From Clostridiaceae bacterium (GTDB lineage Bacteria > Bacillota > Clostridia > Saccharofermentanales > UBA5734): DNA of 38,220 nucleotides. A model generated the notes under the pieces. It saw nothing but the letters and a program-made list of their open reading frames with translations. It was not told the DNA's origin and did no database searches. Shown piece after piece: positions 16,695 to 25,400 of this stretch. Within the stretch, counting starts at the first letter, position 1, and every line of letters starts with the position of its first letter. The translations under genes and the position numbers were made by a program. The DNA is taken from contig JAAYFZ010000449.1 of NCBI GenBank assembly GCA_012727965.1, positions 1 through 38,220 of the forward strand, in the 5' to 3' direction.

Positions 16695-17740
16695 ATCTTC
16701 AGCCTCTCCGCTAGCTGTTGCCTGCTCTCATATATATTGCAGCTGTTAGGTAAACTTGCCAGCATCAGCCCTGCTTCGCGGCGGGCGCTGGCAGCAGCGA
16801 AATCTTCTCCTGTTGATAGATCAAGCAGCAGATGGTCACATAGTGCAGCCAGTCTTCCGGCGGTCTGTATGCTGATATCGCGACAATCGACCCAACAATA
16901 CGTGTCTTGATCATCGCATTTCACTTTTTGTCTGATCAACAATAGCAGTTTTCGCAAGTGTTCCGGTTCACAGGAAATCAGATCATCTCCTCTCGCCGGA
17001 GGCCGAAACTGGAAATAACCATCCGGATGAAGCTGTGTGAATATACCGATTTTTTCTGCTTCAGGAGGACAATGCTGATGTATAGCTAACAATAACGATG
17101 AAAGATCAGGACCGGTTGAGTCGGGTGTACAGCATAAATGCATATTCCAGCTAGGCATGATTGCTAGATAATAGACTTTTTTCCCTTGTCTTATTTGTGC
17201 TCTCATCAGGTCTTGAAGACTTCTGCCAACATTGTCACTAAGCAAAAGGTGCATACACATAGTGCCTTCATTGGACATTTGCTGTTCCGATAGCATTTCA
17301 GGTTTTTCTGCTGACGATGCTTGTTCTGAATCTATGTTAGCCTGCAGTAAATTCAGTATATGGCTTACAGTTGCCGGCCACTTGATTAGGGTATTATCAT
17401 CCGTAATCCTGTCTGGCTTCTGGTTACCGCTGCAAAAATAATAAAATGAAGAACCCATATCGATGTCTGCTCTATTCAGATAAAAGCAAGCCAGGCAATG
17501 GTGATTACTTCGGCAATTACCGCAGCTTCGCGTGCAACCGTCTATGGCAGTGCCGAGAAAAAGCAGGGCTCTGCGCTGCGGTTGGCTAGAGTCGAAATTT
17601 GAGTTCATCGCTTCAAGCTCTGAGCTCACCGCAAATATTTCAAGACGCGTACTGTGCTGATAGTATCTTCTAAGCCTGTCTGCCAGAATGACATTATAAT
17701 TGTGATCATTGCTGGCAATGATGATCGTGTACAATTTCAT
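16691..17740 (-). CDS. TadZ/CpaE-like protein with a cysteine-rich motif
   Basis: A 349-residue first gene of the minus-strand Tad operon. The N-terminal part resembles a receiver-like domain (KLYTIIIASNDHNYNVILAD). A middle segment and C-terminal half look like a degenerate MinD/ParA ATPase, where GKKVYYLAI corresponds to the first strand and the P-loop has become SDNVGRS. Residues C69, C73, C76, C82 and C85 form C-x3-C-x2-C-x5-C-x2-C with two histidines inside, which suggests a metal or iron-sulfur site. The ATG at 17740 follows GAGGTG; a GTG nine bases upstream is less likely. TadZ proteins position the pilus machine at the pole. The assignment rests mainly on context. Confidence 0.65.
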   Translation of the reverse strand: MKLYTIIIASNDHNYNVILADRLRRYYQHSTRLEIFAVSSELEAMNSNFDSSQPQRRALLFLGTAIDGCTRSCGNCRSNHHCLACFYLNRADIDMGSSFYYFCSGNQKPDRITDDNTLIKWPATVSHILNLLQANIDSEQASSAEKPEMLSEQQMSNEGTMCMHLLLSDNVGRSLQDLMRAQIRQGKKVYYLAIMPSWNMHLCCTPDSTGPDLSSLLLAIHQHCPPEAEKIGIFTQLHPDGYFQFRPPARGDDLISCEPEHLRKLLLLIRQKVKCDDQDTYCWVDCRDISIQTAGRLAALCDHLLLDLSTGEDFAAASARREAGLMLASLPNSCNIYESRQQLAERLKI

Positions 17741-17978
17741 AGGGAACACCTCTTGATCAGCATTCTAAAACATTAAACATATGCTGTTTACGACCAACAG
17801 AAGACAAAATAATACAAAAAAGGCATTTGCTCGACAAAGGCCGTGCAGGACCTGCTATATGCAGTAAGTAATAATGGTAGAAGGTCAGGAAGAACATAAG
17901 ATACAGATATAGTATGAGTTTGTAGGAGGGCTTGCTCAGTCTTAATGCTCGTGGTAATATAAAGCAAATTCAGATCAA
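17741..17978. other. Divergent intergenic region, no gene seen
   Basis: This stretch separates the minus-strand Tad operon from the metK riboswitch. It contains only very short reading frames. The perfect palindrome GCAGGACCTGC lies at 17845-17855. No clear promoter for the Tad operon could be picked out. Confidence 0.5.
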
Positions 17979-18006
17979 TTGACGATCTGTATGTTTAATT
18001 TAATAT
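17979..18006 (+). promoter_or_regulatory. Promoter for the SAM riboswitch and metK
   Basis: TTGACG at 17979-17984 and TAATAT at 18001-18006, spaced by 16 bases, lie directly before the riboswitch. The -35 is good and the -10 is moderate. Confidence 0.5.
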
Positions 18007-18012
18007 TAGATC

Positions 18013-18113
18013 ATCTTATCAAGAGTGGTGGAGGGACTGGCCCTTTGAAGCCCGGCAACCGCGGTCATGCGGCGGTGCCAATTCCAGCAGACATGTTGTC
18101 TGACAGATGAGGA
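18013..18113 (+). promoter_or_regulatory. SAM-I (S-box) riboswitch
   Basis: The conserved S-box core is present: CTTATCAAGAG at the start, GGTGGAGGGACTGGCCC, TTTGAAGCCCGGCAACC, GGTGCCAATTCC and the closing GACAGATGAGG. It binds S-adenosylmethionine and shuts off metK when SAM is plentiful. The 3' strand AGATGAGG (18105-18112) can pair either with the 5' end (P1) or with CCTCTTCT at 18126-18133 as antiterminator, which explains the switch. Confidence 0.96.
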
Positions 18114-18125
18114 TTGTTTATTTTG

Positions 18126-18149
18126 CCTCTTCTGTTGAAGAGGTTTTTT
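18126..18149 (+). terminator. Expression-platform terminator of the SAM riboswitch
   Basis: CCTCTTC (18126-18132), the loop TGTT and GAAGAGG (18137-18143) are followed by six T. Formation is exclusive with the antiterminator made by the 3' strand of the riboswitch P1. Confidence 0.93.
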
Positions 18150-18174
18150 GTTTTTTAGAAAGGAACTTAGAGAA

Positions 18175-19371
18175 ATGAAAAAATCAGGAAAGTGGCTATT
18201 TTCATCAGAATCAGTAACCGAGGGACATCCCGATAAGGTCTGTGATCAGATATCAGATGCAGTTCTCGATGCTATTCTTGAGCAGGATCCAATGGCAAGG
18301 GTTGCTTGCGAGACGGCGACTACAACCGGTATGGTCGTAGTAATGGGAGAAATGACTACCAGCGCATATGTTGATATTCCAAGTATTGTCAGAAAAACAA
18401 TTCGTGAAATTGGCTATACAGGTCATGGCGGTGGTTTCGATGCCGATACCTGCGCCGTCCTGACTTCTATAGACGAACAATCGCCTGATATAGCGATGGG
18501 TGTAAATAAATCGCTTGAAAATAGAAGCGGAACTGATATTGAGATCGATATGAGTACTGGTGCCGGTGATCAAGGCATGATGTTTGGTTTTGCCTGTAAG
18601 GATACACCTGAGCTTATGCCGCTGCCTATCGCTCTCGCTCACAAGCTATCGAAGCATCTGGCTGAGGTTCGCAAGCTTGGCCTGGTAGATTTTCTGCGGC
18701 CTGACGGTAAATCACAGGTTACGATCGCTTACGATGGTGATCGCCCTATGCACATTGATACTGTGGTGGTATCAAGTCAACATGACGAAAACGTCAGCAG
18801 AGAAGAGCTTGAGCAAGCGATATCCGAATTGGTCATTAAGCCTGTACTGCCTCTAGAGCTGATCGATGAGAAGACAAGGATATTGATCAATCCAACTGGT
18901 CGCTTTGTTGTAGGTGGTCCTCAGGGTGATGCCGGTTTAACAGGCAGAAAAATTATCGTTGATACATATGGAGGATATGCCCGGCATGGCGGAGGCGCTT
19001 TTTCCGGAAAAGATCCGACCAAGGTTGACCGTTCGGCTGCTTATGCTGCCCGGTATGTCGCGAAAAATATCGTTGCTGCCGATCTGGCAGATATGTGTGA
19101 GATTCAGCTTGCTTACGCTATTGGTGTAGCCAGACCGGTTTCAATAAATGTTGATACATTCGGCACTGGTCGTATATCAGATGAGCAGCTAGCTGTATTG
19201 ATTAATCAGCTGTTTGACTTGCGTCCGTCTGCAATCATCCGCGACCTGGATCTGCGCAGACCAATTTACAGGCAGACAGCATCTTACGGTCATTTCGGTC
19301 GTAATGATCTTGACCTGCCCTGGGAGCAGACCGACAAGGCAGAGCTGCTACGGAAAAATGCAGGGCTTTGA
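18175..19371 (+). CDS. metK: S-adenosylmethionine synthetase
   Basis: A 398-residue enzyme that makes SAM from methionine and ATP (EC 2.5.1.6). Signature segments are FSSESVTEGHPDK at the N terminus, the hexapeptide-type GAGDQGMMFG and the glycine-rich GGGAFSGKDPTKVDRS phosphate-binding loop. The ATG at 18175, with AAGGA at 18160-18164, gives the usual length; an upstream TTG inside the terminator is rejected. Expression is governed by the SAM-I riboswitch directly upstream. The 3' end overlaps the next gene by 14 bases. Confidence 0.98.
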   Translation: MKKSGKWLFSSESVTEGHPDKVCDQISDAVLDAILEQDPMARVACETATTTGMVVVMGEMTTSAYVDIPSIVRKTIREIGYTGHGGGFDADTCAVLTSIDEQSPDIAMGVNKSLENRSGTDIEIDMSTGAGDQGMMFGFACKDTPELMPLPIALAHKLSKHLAEVRKLGLVDFLRPDGKSQVTIAYDGDRPMHIDTVVVSSQHDENVSREELEQAISELVIKPVLPLELIDEKTRILINPTGRFVVGGPQGDAGLTGRKIIVDTYGGYARHGGGAFSGKDPTKVDRSAAYAARYVAKNIVAADLADMCEIQLAYAIGVARPVSINVDTFGTGRISDEQLAVLINQLFDLRPSAIIRDLDLRRPIYRQTASYGHFGRNDLDLPWEQTDKAELLRKNAGL

Positions 19372-21670
19372 TAAACATGAGTTGAGCATTGATGATCTGG
19401 CCGGAGCGCAAGAGGATAATTTATCCGGTCAGGTCGACACCATTATCTTTCGCAACCATGATAATGGCTATTCAGTACTGGGCATCGAAGGTGATTTCCA
19501 GTTTATTGCAGTCGGTACAATGCCGGAACTTGAAGAGGGTGACCATGTTAAGCTTTATGGAACATGGACGAAACATCATGAATATGGCAGGCAGTATCGT
19601 GTTAGTCAGTATGAACCGATCTTGCCGCATACAGAAGCAGGGATTATAGCCTATTTGTCATCCAGTATGATAAAAGGTCTTGGTCCTAAAAGAGCAGCCC
19701 GACTCGTGCGTGAGTTCGGTTTGGATACCCTTGAAATATTGGCAAAAGATCCTTACGCAGCAGCTTCTGTAAAAGGAATATCAACAGCTCTGGCAGATAG
19801 TATCTCTGAACAACTACGCGAAAAAAGACAATACCAGGAACTAGTCATATTACTTGCACCCATCGGTACAGGTCCGGGTAGAATAATGCGGATCTTCAAG
19901 AAGTGGGGCAGCTCGGCGGTAGAAAGAATAAGACATAATCCATATTGCCTGGCTGAGGAGATTGAAGGTACAGGTTTTCTGACAGCAGATAAACTAGCCA
20001 GAGAATTAGGTATAGACCCGCTTGACGATAAGCGGCTCGAGAGCGCATTGCTCTATTGGCTATCCCGCAATTTGTCTTCAGGCCATACCTGGAGTCAAAC
20101 AGGCGAGGCGATTATCGGTGCGTCAAATCTTATTTCAGAAAATAATCATGAGCTGATTTCTGCAGCCATCAAACGTTTGACTGCAGCCAATCGCTTGATT
20201 TGCTGTGATGAGTCCGGGTTTCCGGCAGATCAGGATGACCCGGAAGCAAGACTGATACTTCCACAGATATATAAGTCAGAGAGATCAGTATTCGAGAGAT
20301 TGTTGCTGCTTGCAGGCAGCAGACCTCAGCGCTATCCGGATTGGCAAGATATTCGAGAAGTCGCCGGTTTGATCAGGGGAAAAGGATATCTTGATGCTGA
20401 TGCCATGCCAGCTCTCTCTCAAGAGCAGACTGAACATCTCGCATCAATTATTTCCTCACAGATAAGTGTTTTGACCGGTGGACCTGGAACTGGGAAAACT
20501 ACAATGATCAAGACCCTCTGCCAGTTTGTTAAATCAGAGGGCGGCAGAATAATTTTAGCTGCACCTACCGGACGTGCTGCCCGGAGACTGTCAGAAACTA
20601 CAGGCGAGGACGCCAGTACTCTGCATCGACTGCTGGCACTGCCTGTGAATGGTCAACAGAGATCAGCTGCTGCCGCGGTGCCGGTCAGCCTGCAGGCTGA
20701 TTTTGTTGTAGTTGATGAGGCCTCGATGCTCGATATTTTTGTGTTTGACAGTTTGCTGCAGGCGATTCTTCCTGGCACAAGACTTGTACTGACTGGTGAT
20801 GCCGACCAGCTGCCTTCGATCGGTCCCGGGCAGATCTTAAGAGATATTATCCAATCCAACAAGATTCCGGTCATGCGATTAACACAGATCTACCGTCAGG
20901 CAGAACGCAGTCTGATAGTAAGCAATGCACATAGAATCAGAGAAGGCAAAGGTATCGAAATTGATCAGAGCCTCTCAAGTTCATTTATCTGGATTCATCG
21001 CGATAATACGGCACAAATGGCACAAGCAGCAGAAAATCTCTGTTCGAGGGTGCTGTCAAGAGAATATAAGATTGATCCAATTCGCGATGCGCAGGTCCTG
21101 ACACCAGTTCGCAAGGGCGAATGTGGGACTTATGAGCTTAACAGAAGACTTCAGGCTGTACTAAATCAATCTGCTGATAGCACTCAGTCTTCTGAAAACT
21201 CTTTTCAGGTATTGAACAGACAATTTAGTATAGGCGACAAGGTGATCCAGCTTCGTAATCAATACGAACTTGAATGGGTATCTGTGACAGATGGAGAACG
21301 TGGTCAGGGAATCATGAACGGGGAAACTGGTATAATCACTGCTATTGACAGAGTTAACCGTTGTATCCGTGTACTGTTTGATGACGAGAGACAGGTTATA
21401 TACACAGAGGATACTATCGATGATCTAGATCTTGCCTATGCTGTTACAGTTCATAAGAGTCAAGGTAGTGAATACCCGGCGGTTGTACTTGTTCTGCCAC
21501 CAACTGCCCCTTCACTCTTAAATAGGCAACTTTTGTACACCGCAGCCACCAGAGCAAGACAGCACTTATTTATTATCAGCAATCGTTTTGTGCTGGACAG
21601 GGCTATTGCCAATAATTCATCAGCTGACAGAAGAACTATGCTTGGTTCATGGCTTAGCAGAAGTCAATGA
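19358..21670 (+). CDS. recD2: RecD2-type ATP-dependent DNA helicase
   Basis: A 770-residue superfamily 1 helicase of the RecD2 (YrrC) group, which moves 5' to 3' on DNA and acts in repair without RecBC. The N-terminal OB-like region contains GQVDTIIFRNHDNGYSVL. Helix-hairpin-helix repeats follow, with IKGLGPKRAARLVREFG. The motor has Walker A GGPGTGKTTM, Walker B VVDEASMLD, and VTVHKSQGSEY plus YTAATRARQ near the C terminus. The start is taken at ATG 19358, inside the end of metK, since family alignment begins just after. No strong ribosome binding site is visible, which suggests coupling to metK. Confidence 0.93.
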   Translation: MQGFDKHELSIDDLAGAQEDNLSGQVDTIIFRNHDNGYSVLGIEGDFQFIAVGTMPELEEGDHVKLYGTWTKHHEYGRQYRVSQYEPILPHTEAGIIAYLSSSMIKGLGPKRAARLVREFGLDTLEILAKDPYAAASVKGISTALADSISEQLREKRQYQELVILLAPIGTGPGRIMRIFKKWGSSAVERIRHNPYCLAEEIEGTGFLTADKLARELGIDPLDDKRLESALLYWLSRNLSSGHTWSQTGEAIIGASNLISENNHELISAAIKRLTAANRLICCDESGFPADQDDPEARLILPQIYKSERSVFERLLLLAGSRPQRYPDWQDIREVAGLIRGKGYLDADAMPALSQEQTEHLASIISSQISVLTGGPGTGKTTMIKTLCQFVKSEGGRIILAAPTGRAARRLSETTGEDASTLHRLLALPVNGQQRSAAAAVPVSLQADFVVVDEASMLDIFVFDSLLQAILPGTRLVLTGDADQLPSIGPGQILRDIIQSNKIPVMRLTQIYRQAERSLIVSNAHRIREGKGIEIDQSLSSSFIWIHRDNTAQMAQAAENLCSRVLSREYKIDPIRDAQVLTPVRKGECGTYELNRRLQAVLNQSADSTQSSENSFQVLNRQFSIGDKVIQLRNQYELEWVSVTDGERGQGIMNGETGIITAIDRVNRCIRVLFDDERQVIYTEDTIDDLDLAYAVTVHKSQGSEYPAVVLVLPPTAPSLLNRQLLYTAATRARQHLFIISNRFVLDRAIANNSSADRRTMLGSWLSRSQ

Positions 21671-22371
21671 AGATCTTGTCGGAAATATTGTCACCTAATA
21701 TCTGTGTGATCTGCCAGAGACCGTGTGTTGAGATTCCGGACCACCCCTGTTTATGTCGCCGTTGTCTGCAGACACTGCCCTGGCGTGCCGATAGATCCCG
21801 AATCGAAATAGGTGATATTACTGCGAATAGGCCAGACTTTTACCGTAATAATAAGAAGGCTGATATTTTTGCCGCCTGTGACTATGAGGGCAGACTGCGG
21901 CGCTGCCTGATAGATCTGAAATTTTACGGCCGTACAGGCATGGCAAGACCGCTTGCCGCCATACTGGCCAGAGCAATTCGCTGTCTGCGCATAGATCCAG
22001 ATGCGATTGCTGCCGTTCCCTTGCATTCGACGAGGTTAAAAGAGAGAGGATACAATCAGGCAGGTCTATTGGCTGCATATTGTGCCGATCTGATTACAAG
22101 GCCTGATATTTCAGAGCTTATGCTTAGAGTCAAAAACACAGAGCGACAGAGTGAACAAGCTGACCGCTTCGCCAGAATGGATAACCTGCAAGGCGCTTTT
22201 AGCCTGGACCTTACTAAAACCAGACAACTGGAAAATTTGCTGCTGCACCGCCATATACTGCTTATTGATGATGTGCTTACGACTGGAGCTACGATGATGG
22301 AGGCAGCCAGGCCATTGCTTGAACAGGGGGCTGTTGTCAGTTGTATAGCTGTAGCTTCAGATCATCCATAG
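21667..22371 (+). CDS. ComFC-like phosphoribosyltransferase-domain protein
   Basis: The 234-residue protein starts with a cysteine pattern typical of a zinc ribbon (C13, C16, then CLCRRC). It ends with the PRPP-binding motif LLIDDVLTTGATM near residues 197-210. This is the ComFC/GntX layout. In naturally competent bacteria ComFC supports transformation, but the enzymatic reaction is not settled. AVPLHSTRLKERGYNQA is a further family signature. The ATG overlaps the recD2 stop (ATGA), so it is co-expressed with a DNA helicase, which agrees with a DNA-processing role. Confidence 0.9.
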   Translation: MKILSEILSPNICVICQRPCVEIPDHPCLCRRCLQTLPWRADRSRIEIGDITANRPDFYRNNKKADIFAACDYEGRLRRCLIDLKFYGRTGMARPLAAILARAIRCLRIDPDAIAAVPLHSTRLKERGYNQAGLLAAYCADLITRPDISELMLRVKNTERQSEQADRFARMDNLQGAFSLDLTKTRQLENLLLHRHILLIDDVLTTGATMMEAARPLLEQGAVVSCIAVASDHP

Positions 22372-22409
22372 TGTATTGTGTAACAGAGAGCATTGACATT
22401 TCAGCGCAG

Positions 22410-22438
22410 TTCACAAAGCTATGAAAACAGGGTATACT
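22410..22438 (+). promoter_or_regulatory. Promoter of the structured RNA
   Basis: TTCACA at 22410-22415 and TATACT at 22433-22438 with a 17-base spacer place the transcription start near 22445, at the first base of the RNA closing stem. Confidence 0.65.
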
Positions 22439-22444
22439 AATACT

Positions 22445-22629
22445 GCCTGGAGTGTTTGTGACCCTCAGTTTTGAACCTTCATGACATAAACGGGAGCTCG
22501 AGTTATCGTGGATAGAGATCATATCCCCGGATGAAAGTCCGACAGGGAAAGATCCAAGGCCTCAGCAGGGCACCCACCTGGTAAATTGCCGGGTGTCAAA
22601 ATGAGGGAACGGCATTTCGGGTTTTTTTT
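22445..22629 (+). ncRNA. ssrS: Structured RNA of about 185 nt, probable 6S RNA
   Basis: The RNA has its own promoter and ends in eight T. Its ends form a nine-pair closing stem (22446-22454 with 22613-22621, including wobbles). A long helix follows: CCCTCA (22462-22467) with TGAGGG (22602-22607), then TTTTGA (22469-22474) with TCAAAA (22596-22601), then ACC with GGT. Internal hairpins include one with paired CGGA and TCCG arms near 22530. A rod of this length with a central open region fits 6S RNA, which binds and inhibits the main RNA polymerase holoenzyme. The identity is by shape and remembered consensus, not by alignment. T-box and other riboswitch cores were not found. Confidence 0.5.
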
Positions 22630-22681
22630 CTGCCCGCAAATCGAACATGGTGACGGGTATTACGGACTTATAGAGAATATT

Positions 22682-22690
22682 TGATATAAT
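22682..22690 (+). promoter_or_regulatory. Extended -10 promoter for cysE
   Basis: TGATATAAT is a perfect TGn-TATAAT extended -10 element, 62 bases before the cysE start and downstream of the terminator of the structured RNA. It indicates that cysE is a separate transcription unit. Confidence 0.55.
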
Positions 22691-22752
22691 AAAAAGTTGT
22701 AAATTTAATAAACCGTATAACGGATAGATAATAATGTTTGAGAGGTTATTTC

Positions 22753-23457
22753 ATGGGTCTGCTAGCTGATGCCAGATCGATCGCAGATAGAGATCCTGCA
22801 GCTAAAAGTGCGCTGCAGGTCGTTTTGCTTTACCCTGGCTTCCACATTTTGATTTTTCATCGCATGGCACATTGGTTTTATAGACTTCGCCGCTTTATGA
22901 TAGCCCGCTGGATTTCACAAACCGGCAGATTCTGGACTGGAATCGAGATACATCCCGGTGCAAAAATTGGCACGGGACTTTTTATTGACCATGGCAGCGG
23001 TATCGTTATCGGAGAAACGGCTGTCATCGGCAATGAATGTACGATCTATCATGGGGTAACTCTGGGCGGAACCGGTAAGGAAAAAGGCCGCAAACGCCAT
23101 CCTTCTTTGGGTGACTGTGTTTTGATCGGCGCTGGAGCAAAAGTGCTAGGTCCAATCAATGTTGGCAGCAATGTCATGGTTGGAGCTAATTCAGTTGTAC
23201 TGCATGATGTTCCTGAAGGTGCAACGGTTGTTGGTGTTCCAGGACATGTGGTCAAACAGCAAGGTAAAAAAGTAGTACAACATAGCACTGAACTCGATCA
23301 CGGCAATGCGCCCGATCCTTTGGAGCAGGAAATCTGTCGTCTGATGCGCAGAGTGTCACTTCTCGAAAAATCAATGTCAATGCAGAAGGGCCCCGATTGT
23401 ACTGTTTTGCCGGATCAGGTTGTCAAACAGAACCAAAAGAACAATAATAATGATTGA
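22753..23457 (+). CDS. cysE: Serine O-acetyltransferase
   Basis: A 234-residue enzyme that makes O-acetylserine from serine and acetyl-CoA, the first step of cysteine synthesis. It is the short bacterial form with a left-handed beta-helix of hexapeptide repeats (GAKIGTGLFIDHGSGIVIGETAVIG). The catalytic histidines lie in IDHGSG and YHGVTLGGTG. The C-terminal tail of about 45 residues is polar. The start at ATG 22753 follows GAGAGG; a TTG 15 bases earlier overlaps that site and is rejected. It precedes cysS, the conserved arrangement linking cysteine supply to its tRNA charging. Confidence 0.95.
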   Translation: MGLLADARSIADRDPAAKSALQVVLLYPGFHILIFHRMAHWFYRLRRFMIARWISQTGRFWTGIEIHPGAKIGTGLFIDHGSGIVIGETAVIGNECTIYHGVTLGGTGKEKGRKRHPSLGDCVLIGAGAKVLGPINVGSNVMVGANSVVLHDVPEGATVVGVPGHVVKQQGKKVVQHSTELDHGNAPDPLEQEICRLMRRVSLLEKSMSMQKGPDCTVLPDQVVKQNQKNNNND

Positions 23458-23541
23458 TAAAAACTGTTAGCGAATGACATATTCAGTTGCAAATCTGTTT
23501 ATGAACATGCTGCAGAGTATTATATTTCAGGAGGTCTCTAC

Positions 23542-24960
23542 GTGAAGGTATACAATACGCAAACAAGACAGAAAGAAGAGCTGATTCCACTTGAAGACAA
23601 CCATTTCAAGGTATATGTCTGCGGGCCGACAGTCTACAATTATTTCCATCTCGGCAATGCCCGGCCATTCATTACCTATGATACCTTCCGCCGCTATTTA
23701 GAGTATAGGGGCAATAAAGTTTCATATGTCCAGAATTTCACTGATATAGATGACAAAATGATCAAGCGCGCTGCCGAAGAGGGAATTACGGTCAGAGAAC
23801 TTGCGGATCGTTTCATCGCTGAATATTTTAAGGACGCCGACGGGCTTGGCATCAAGCGTGCGACCGTTCATCCGCGTGCTACCGATTGTATTGATGAAAT
23901 GCTGGATATGATAAGCACATTAATGACAAAAGGCTTCGCCTATGTAGCCGAAGATGGTGTCTATTTTGATATGAGCCGGTTTGCAGACTATGGCAAGCTG
24001 TCACACTATAATCTGGATGAGCTTGAAGCCGGGGCCAGTGATAGAGTGCAGGCAGACAGCGGCAAGCGCAACCAGATGGACTTCGCTCTCTGGAAATTCC
24101 GCAAGCCTGATGAGCCGTTCTGGCCAAGCCCATGGGGCGACGGCCGCCCAGGCTGGCATATAGAATGCTCAGCAATGGTTCGAAAATATCTTGGAGAAAC
24201 CATTGATGTGCATGGCGGTGGGCAGGATTTGATTTTCCCCCATCATGAAAATGAAATAGCTCAGAGCGAGGCTGCAAACGATAAGCCTTTTGTCCGCTAT
24301 TGGCTGCACAATGGCTTCATTAACATCGACTATGAGAAAATGTCTAAATCATCAGGTAATTTTTTCACAGTTAGAGACTTGGTGGAAAATTTCGATTATG
24401 TTGTCCTGAGATTCTTCATGTTGAGTGGTCATTACCGTATGCCGATCAATTTTTCGACAGAACTGTTAACCGCCGCTGCTAATGGCTGGGAACGCATTAC
24501 AACATGTATTGAAAATCTCGATTTCGTGGCAGCGAGCGCTCCATCCAAGGCAGACAACGAACAAGCTCAGGAAGCACAACAGAATCTAAGAGCAGCGACT
24601 GAACAGTTTCAGGATGAGTTTGTCAGTGCCATGGATGATGACCTAAATACAGCCGATGCGCTGGCTGCAGTCTTTGAAATGGTAAGAGCTGCCAATAGTG
24701 CTGCTGCTATCGATGGAGTCAGTGCTGCTTCGCTCAGGCAAGCTGCCCACAAGCTGCGTGAATGGCTTGATGTATTGGGACTCGACCCGAATCGAGGTAA
24801 ACAAGCAATTCCTGCAGAGATTATGGAATTGGTTGAAGAGAGAACACAGGCTAAGATGGCGCGCAACTTCGCAAGAGCTGACCAGATCAGGCAGGATGTC
24901 CTGGAAAAAGGTTATCAAATTGCTGATACACCTCAAGGCCCGAAGGTCTCCCTACTATGA
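23542..24960 (+). CDS. cysS: Cysteinyl-tRNA synthetase
   Basis: A 472-residue class I aminoacyl-tRNA synthetase (EC 6.1.1.16). YVCGPTVYNYFHLGNARP holds the first zinc cysteine and the HIGH-equivalent HLGN. WHIECSAM and HHENEIAQSEA supply the other zinc ligands. The ATP-binding loop KMSKS is at residues 266-270. The start codon is GTG at 23542, preceded by AGGAGG. Its TGA overlaps the ATG of mrnC. Confidence 0.98.
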   Translation: MKVYNTQTRQKEELIPLEDNHFKVYVCGPTVYNYFHLGNARPFITYDTFRRYLEYRGNKVSYVQNFTDIDDKMIKRAAEEGITVRELADRFIAEYFKDADGLGIKRATVHPRATDCIDEMLDMISTLMTKGFAYVAEDGVYFDMSRFADYGKLSHYNLDELEAGASDRVQADSGKRNQMDFALWKFRKPDEPFWPSPWGDGRPGWHIECSAMVRKYLGETIDVHGGGQDLIFPHHENEIAQSEAANDKPFVRYWLHNGFINIDYEKMSKSSGNFFTVRDLVENFDYVVLRFFMLSGHYRMPINFSTELLTAAANGWERITTCIENLDFVAASAPSKADNEQAQEAQQNLRAATEQFQDEFVSAMDDDLNTADALAAVFEMVRAANSAAAIDGVSAASLRQAAHKLREWLDVLGLDPNRGKQAIPAEIMELVEERTQAKMARNFARADQIRQDVLEKGYQIADTPQGPKVSLL

Positions 24961-25400
24961 CTGGCAGCGAAAAAGAACTCAAGGAATTACCGGTATCTGT
25001 AATGGCCTATATTGGAGACGCAGTCTATGAACTTGCTGTCCGCAAAGCACTAGCTGCGCGTTTCCGCGGCAAATCCGGAGAACTTCACCGTCGTTGTGTC
25101 AGACTGGTAAAAGCCGCCGCTCAGGCCGATGCTGCCCGTCGACTGCTAACAGATCTTACTGAGGAAGAGGATTCTGTATTTCGCCGAGGCAGAAACAGTG
25201 CACCTGGCAGTCAGCCCAAACATGCGGCTCCTGTCGATTATAGAGTTGCCACCGGCCTGGAGGCATTGATTGGCTGGCTGCATTTATGCGGTAGAAATGA
25301 CCGTATAGATGAGCTTATGCTGAGAATATTGGAGGATTATGAATATGGAGAAGACCGCCGGCAGTCCGGACAGATTAGAGGGACGCAATCCAGTACTTGA
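24957..25400 (+). CDS. mrnC: Mini-ribonuclease III
   Basis: The 147-residue protein is a single RNase III catalytic domain without a double-stranded RNA binding domain. It matures 23S rRNA in Bacillus. MAYIGDAVYELAVR is the conserved active-site helix, with the catalytic Asp and Glu, and VDYRVATGLEALIGWLHL is the second signature. It overlaps cysS by four bases (ATGA) and rlmB by 56 bases. Its C-terminal tail of about 20 residues is polar and encoded within that overlap. Confidence 0.93.
   Translation: MTGSEKELKELPVSVMAYIGDAVYELAVRKALAARFRGKSGELHRRCVRLVKAAAQADAARRLLTDLTEEEDSVFRRGRNSAPGSQPKHAAPVDYRVATGLEALIGWLHLCGRNDRIDELMLRILEDYEYGEDRRQSGQIRGTQSST

Noticed and set aside
22445..22629. T-box or other riboswitch controlling cysE
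   Set aside because: No T-box core (AGGGTGGnACCGCG) or other riboswitch core was found. The RNA ends in its own terminator, and cysE has a separate extended -10 promoter.
23879..24277. 132-codon minus-strand frame inside cysS
   Set aside because: It is antisense to cysS with no independent support.
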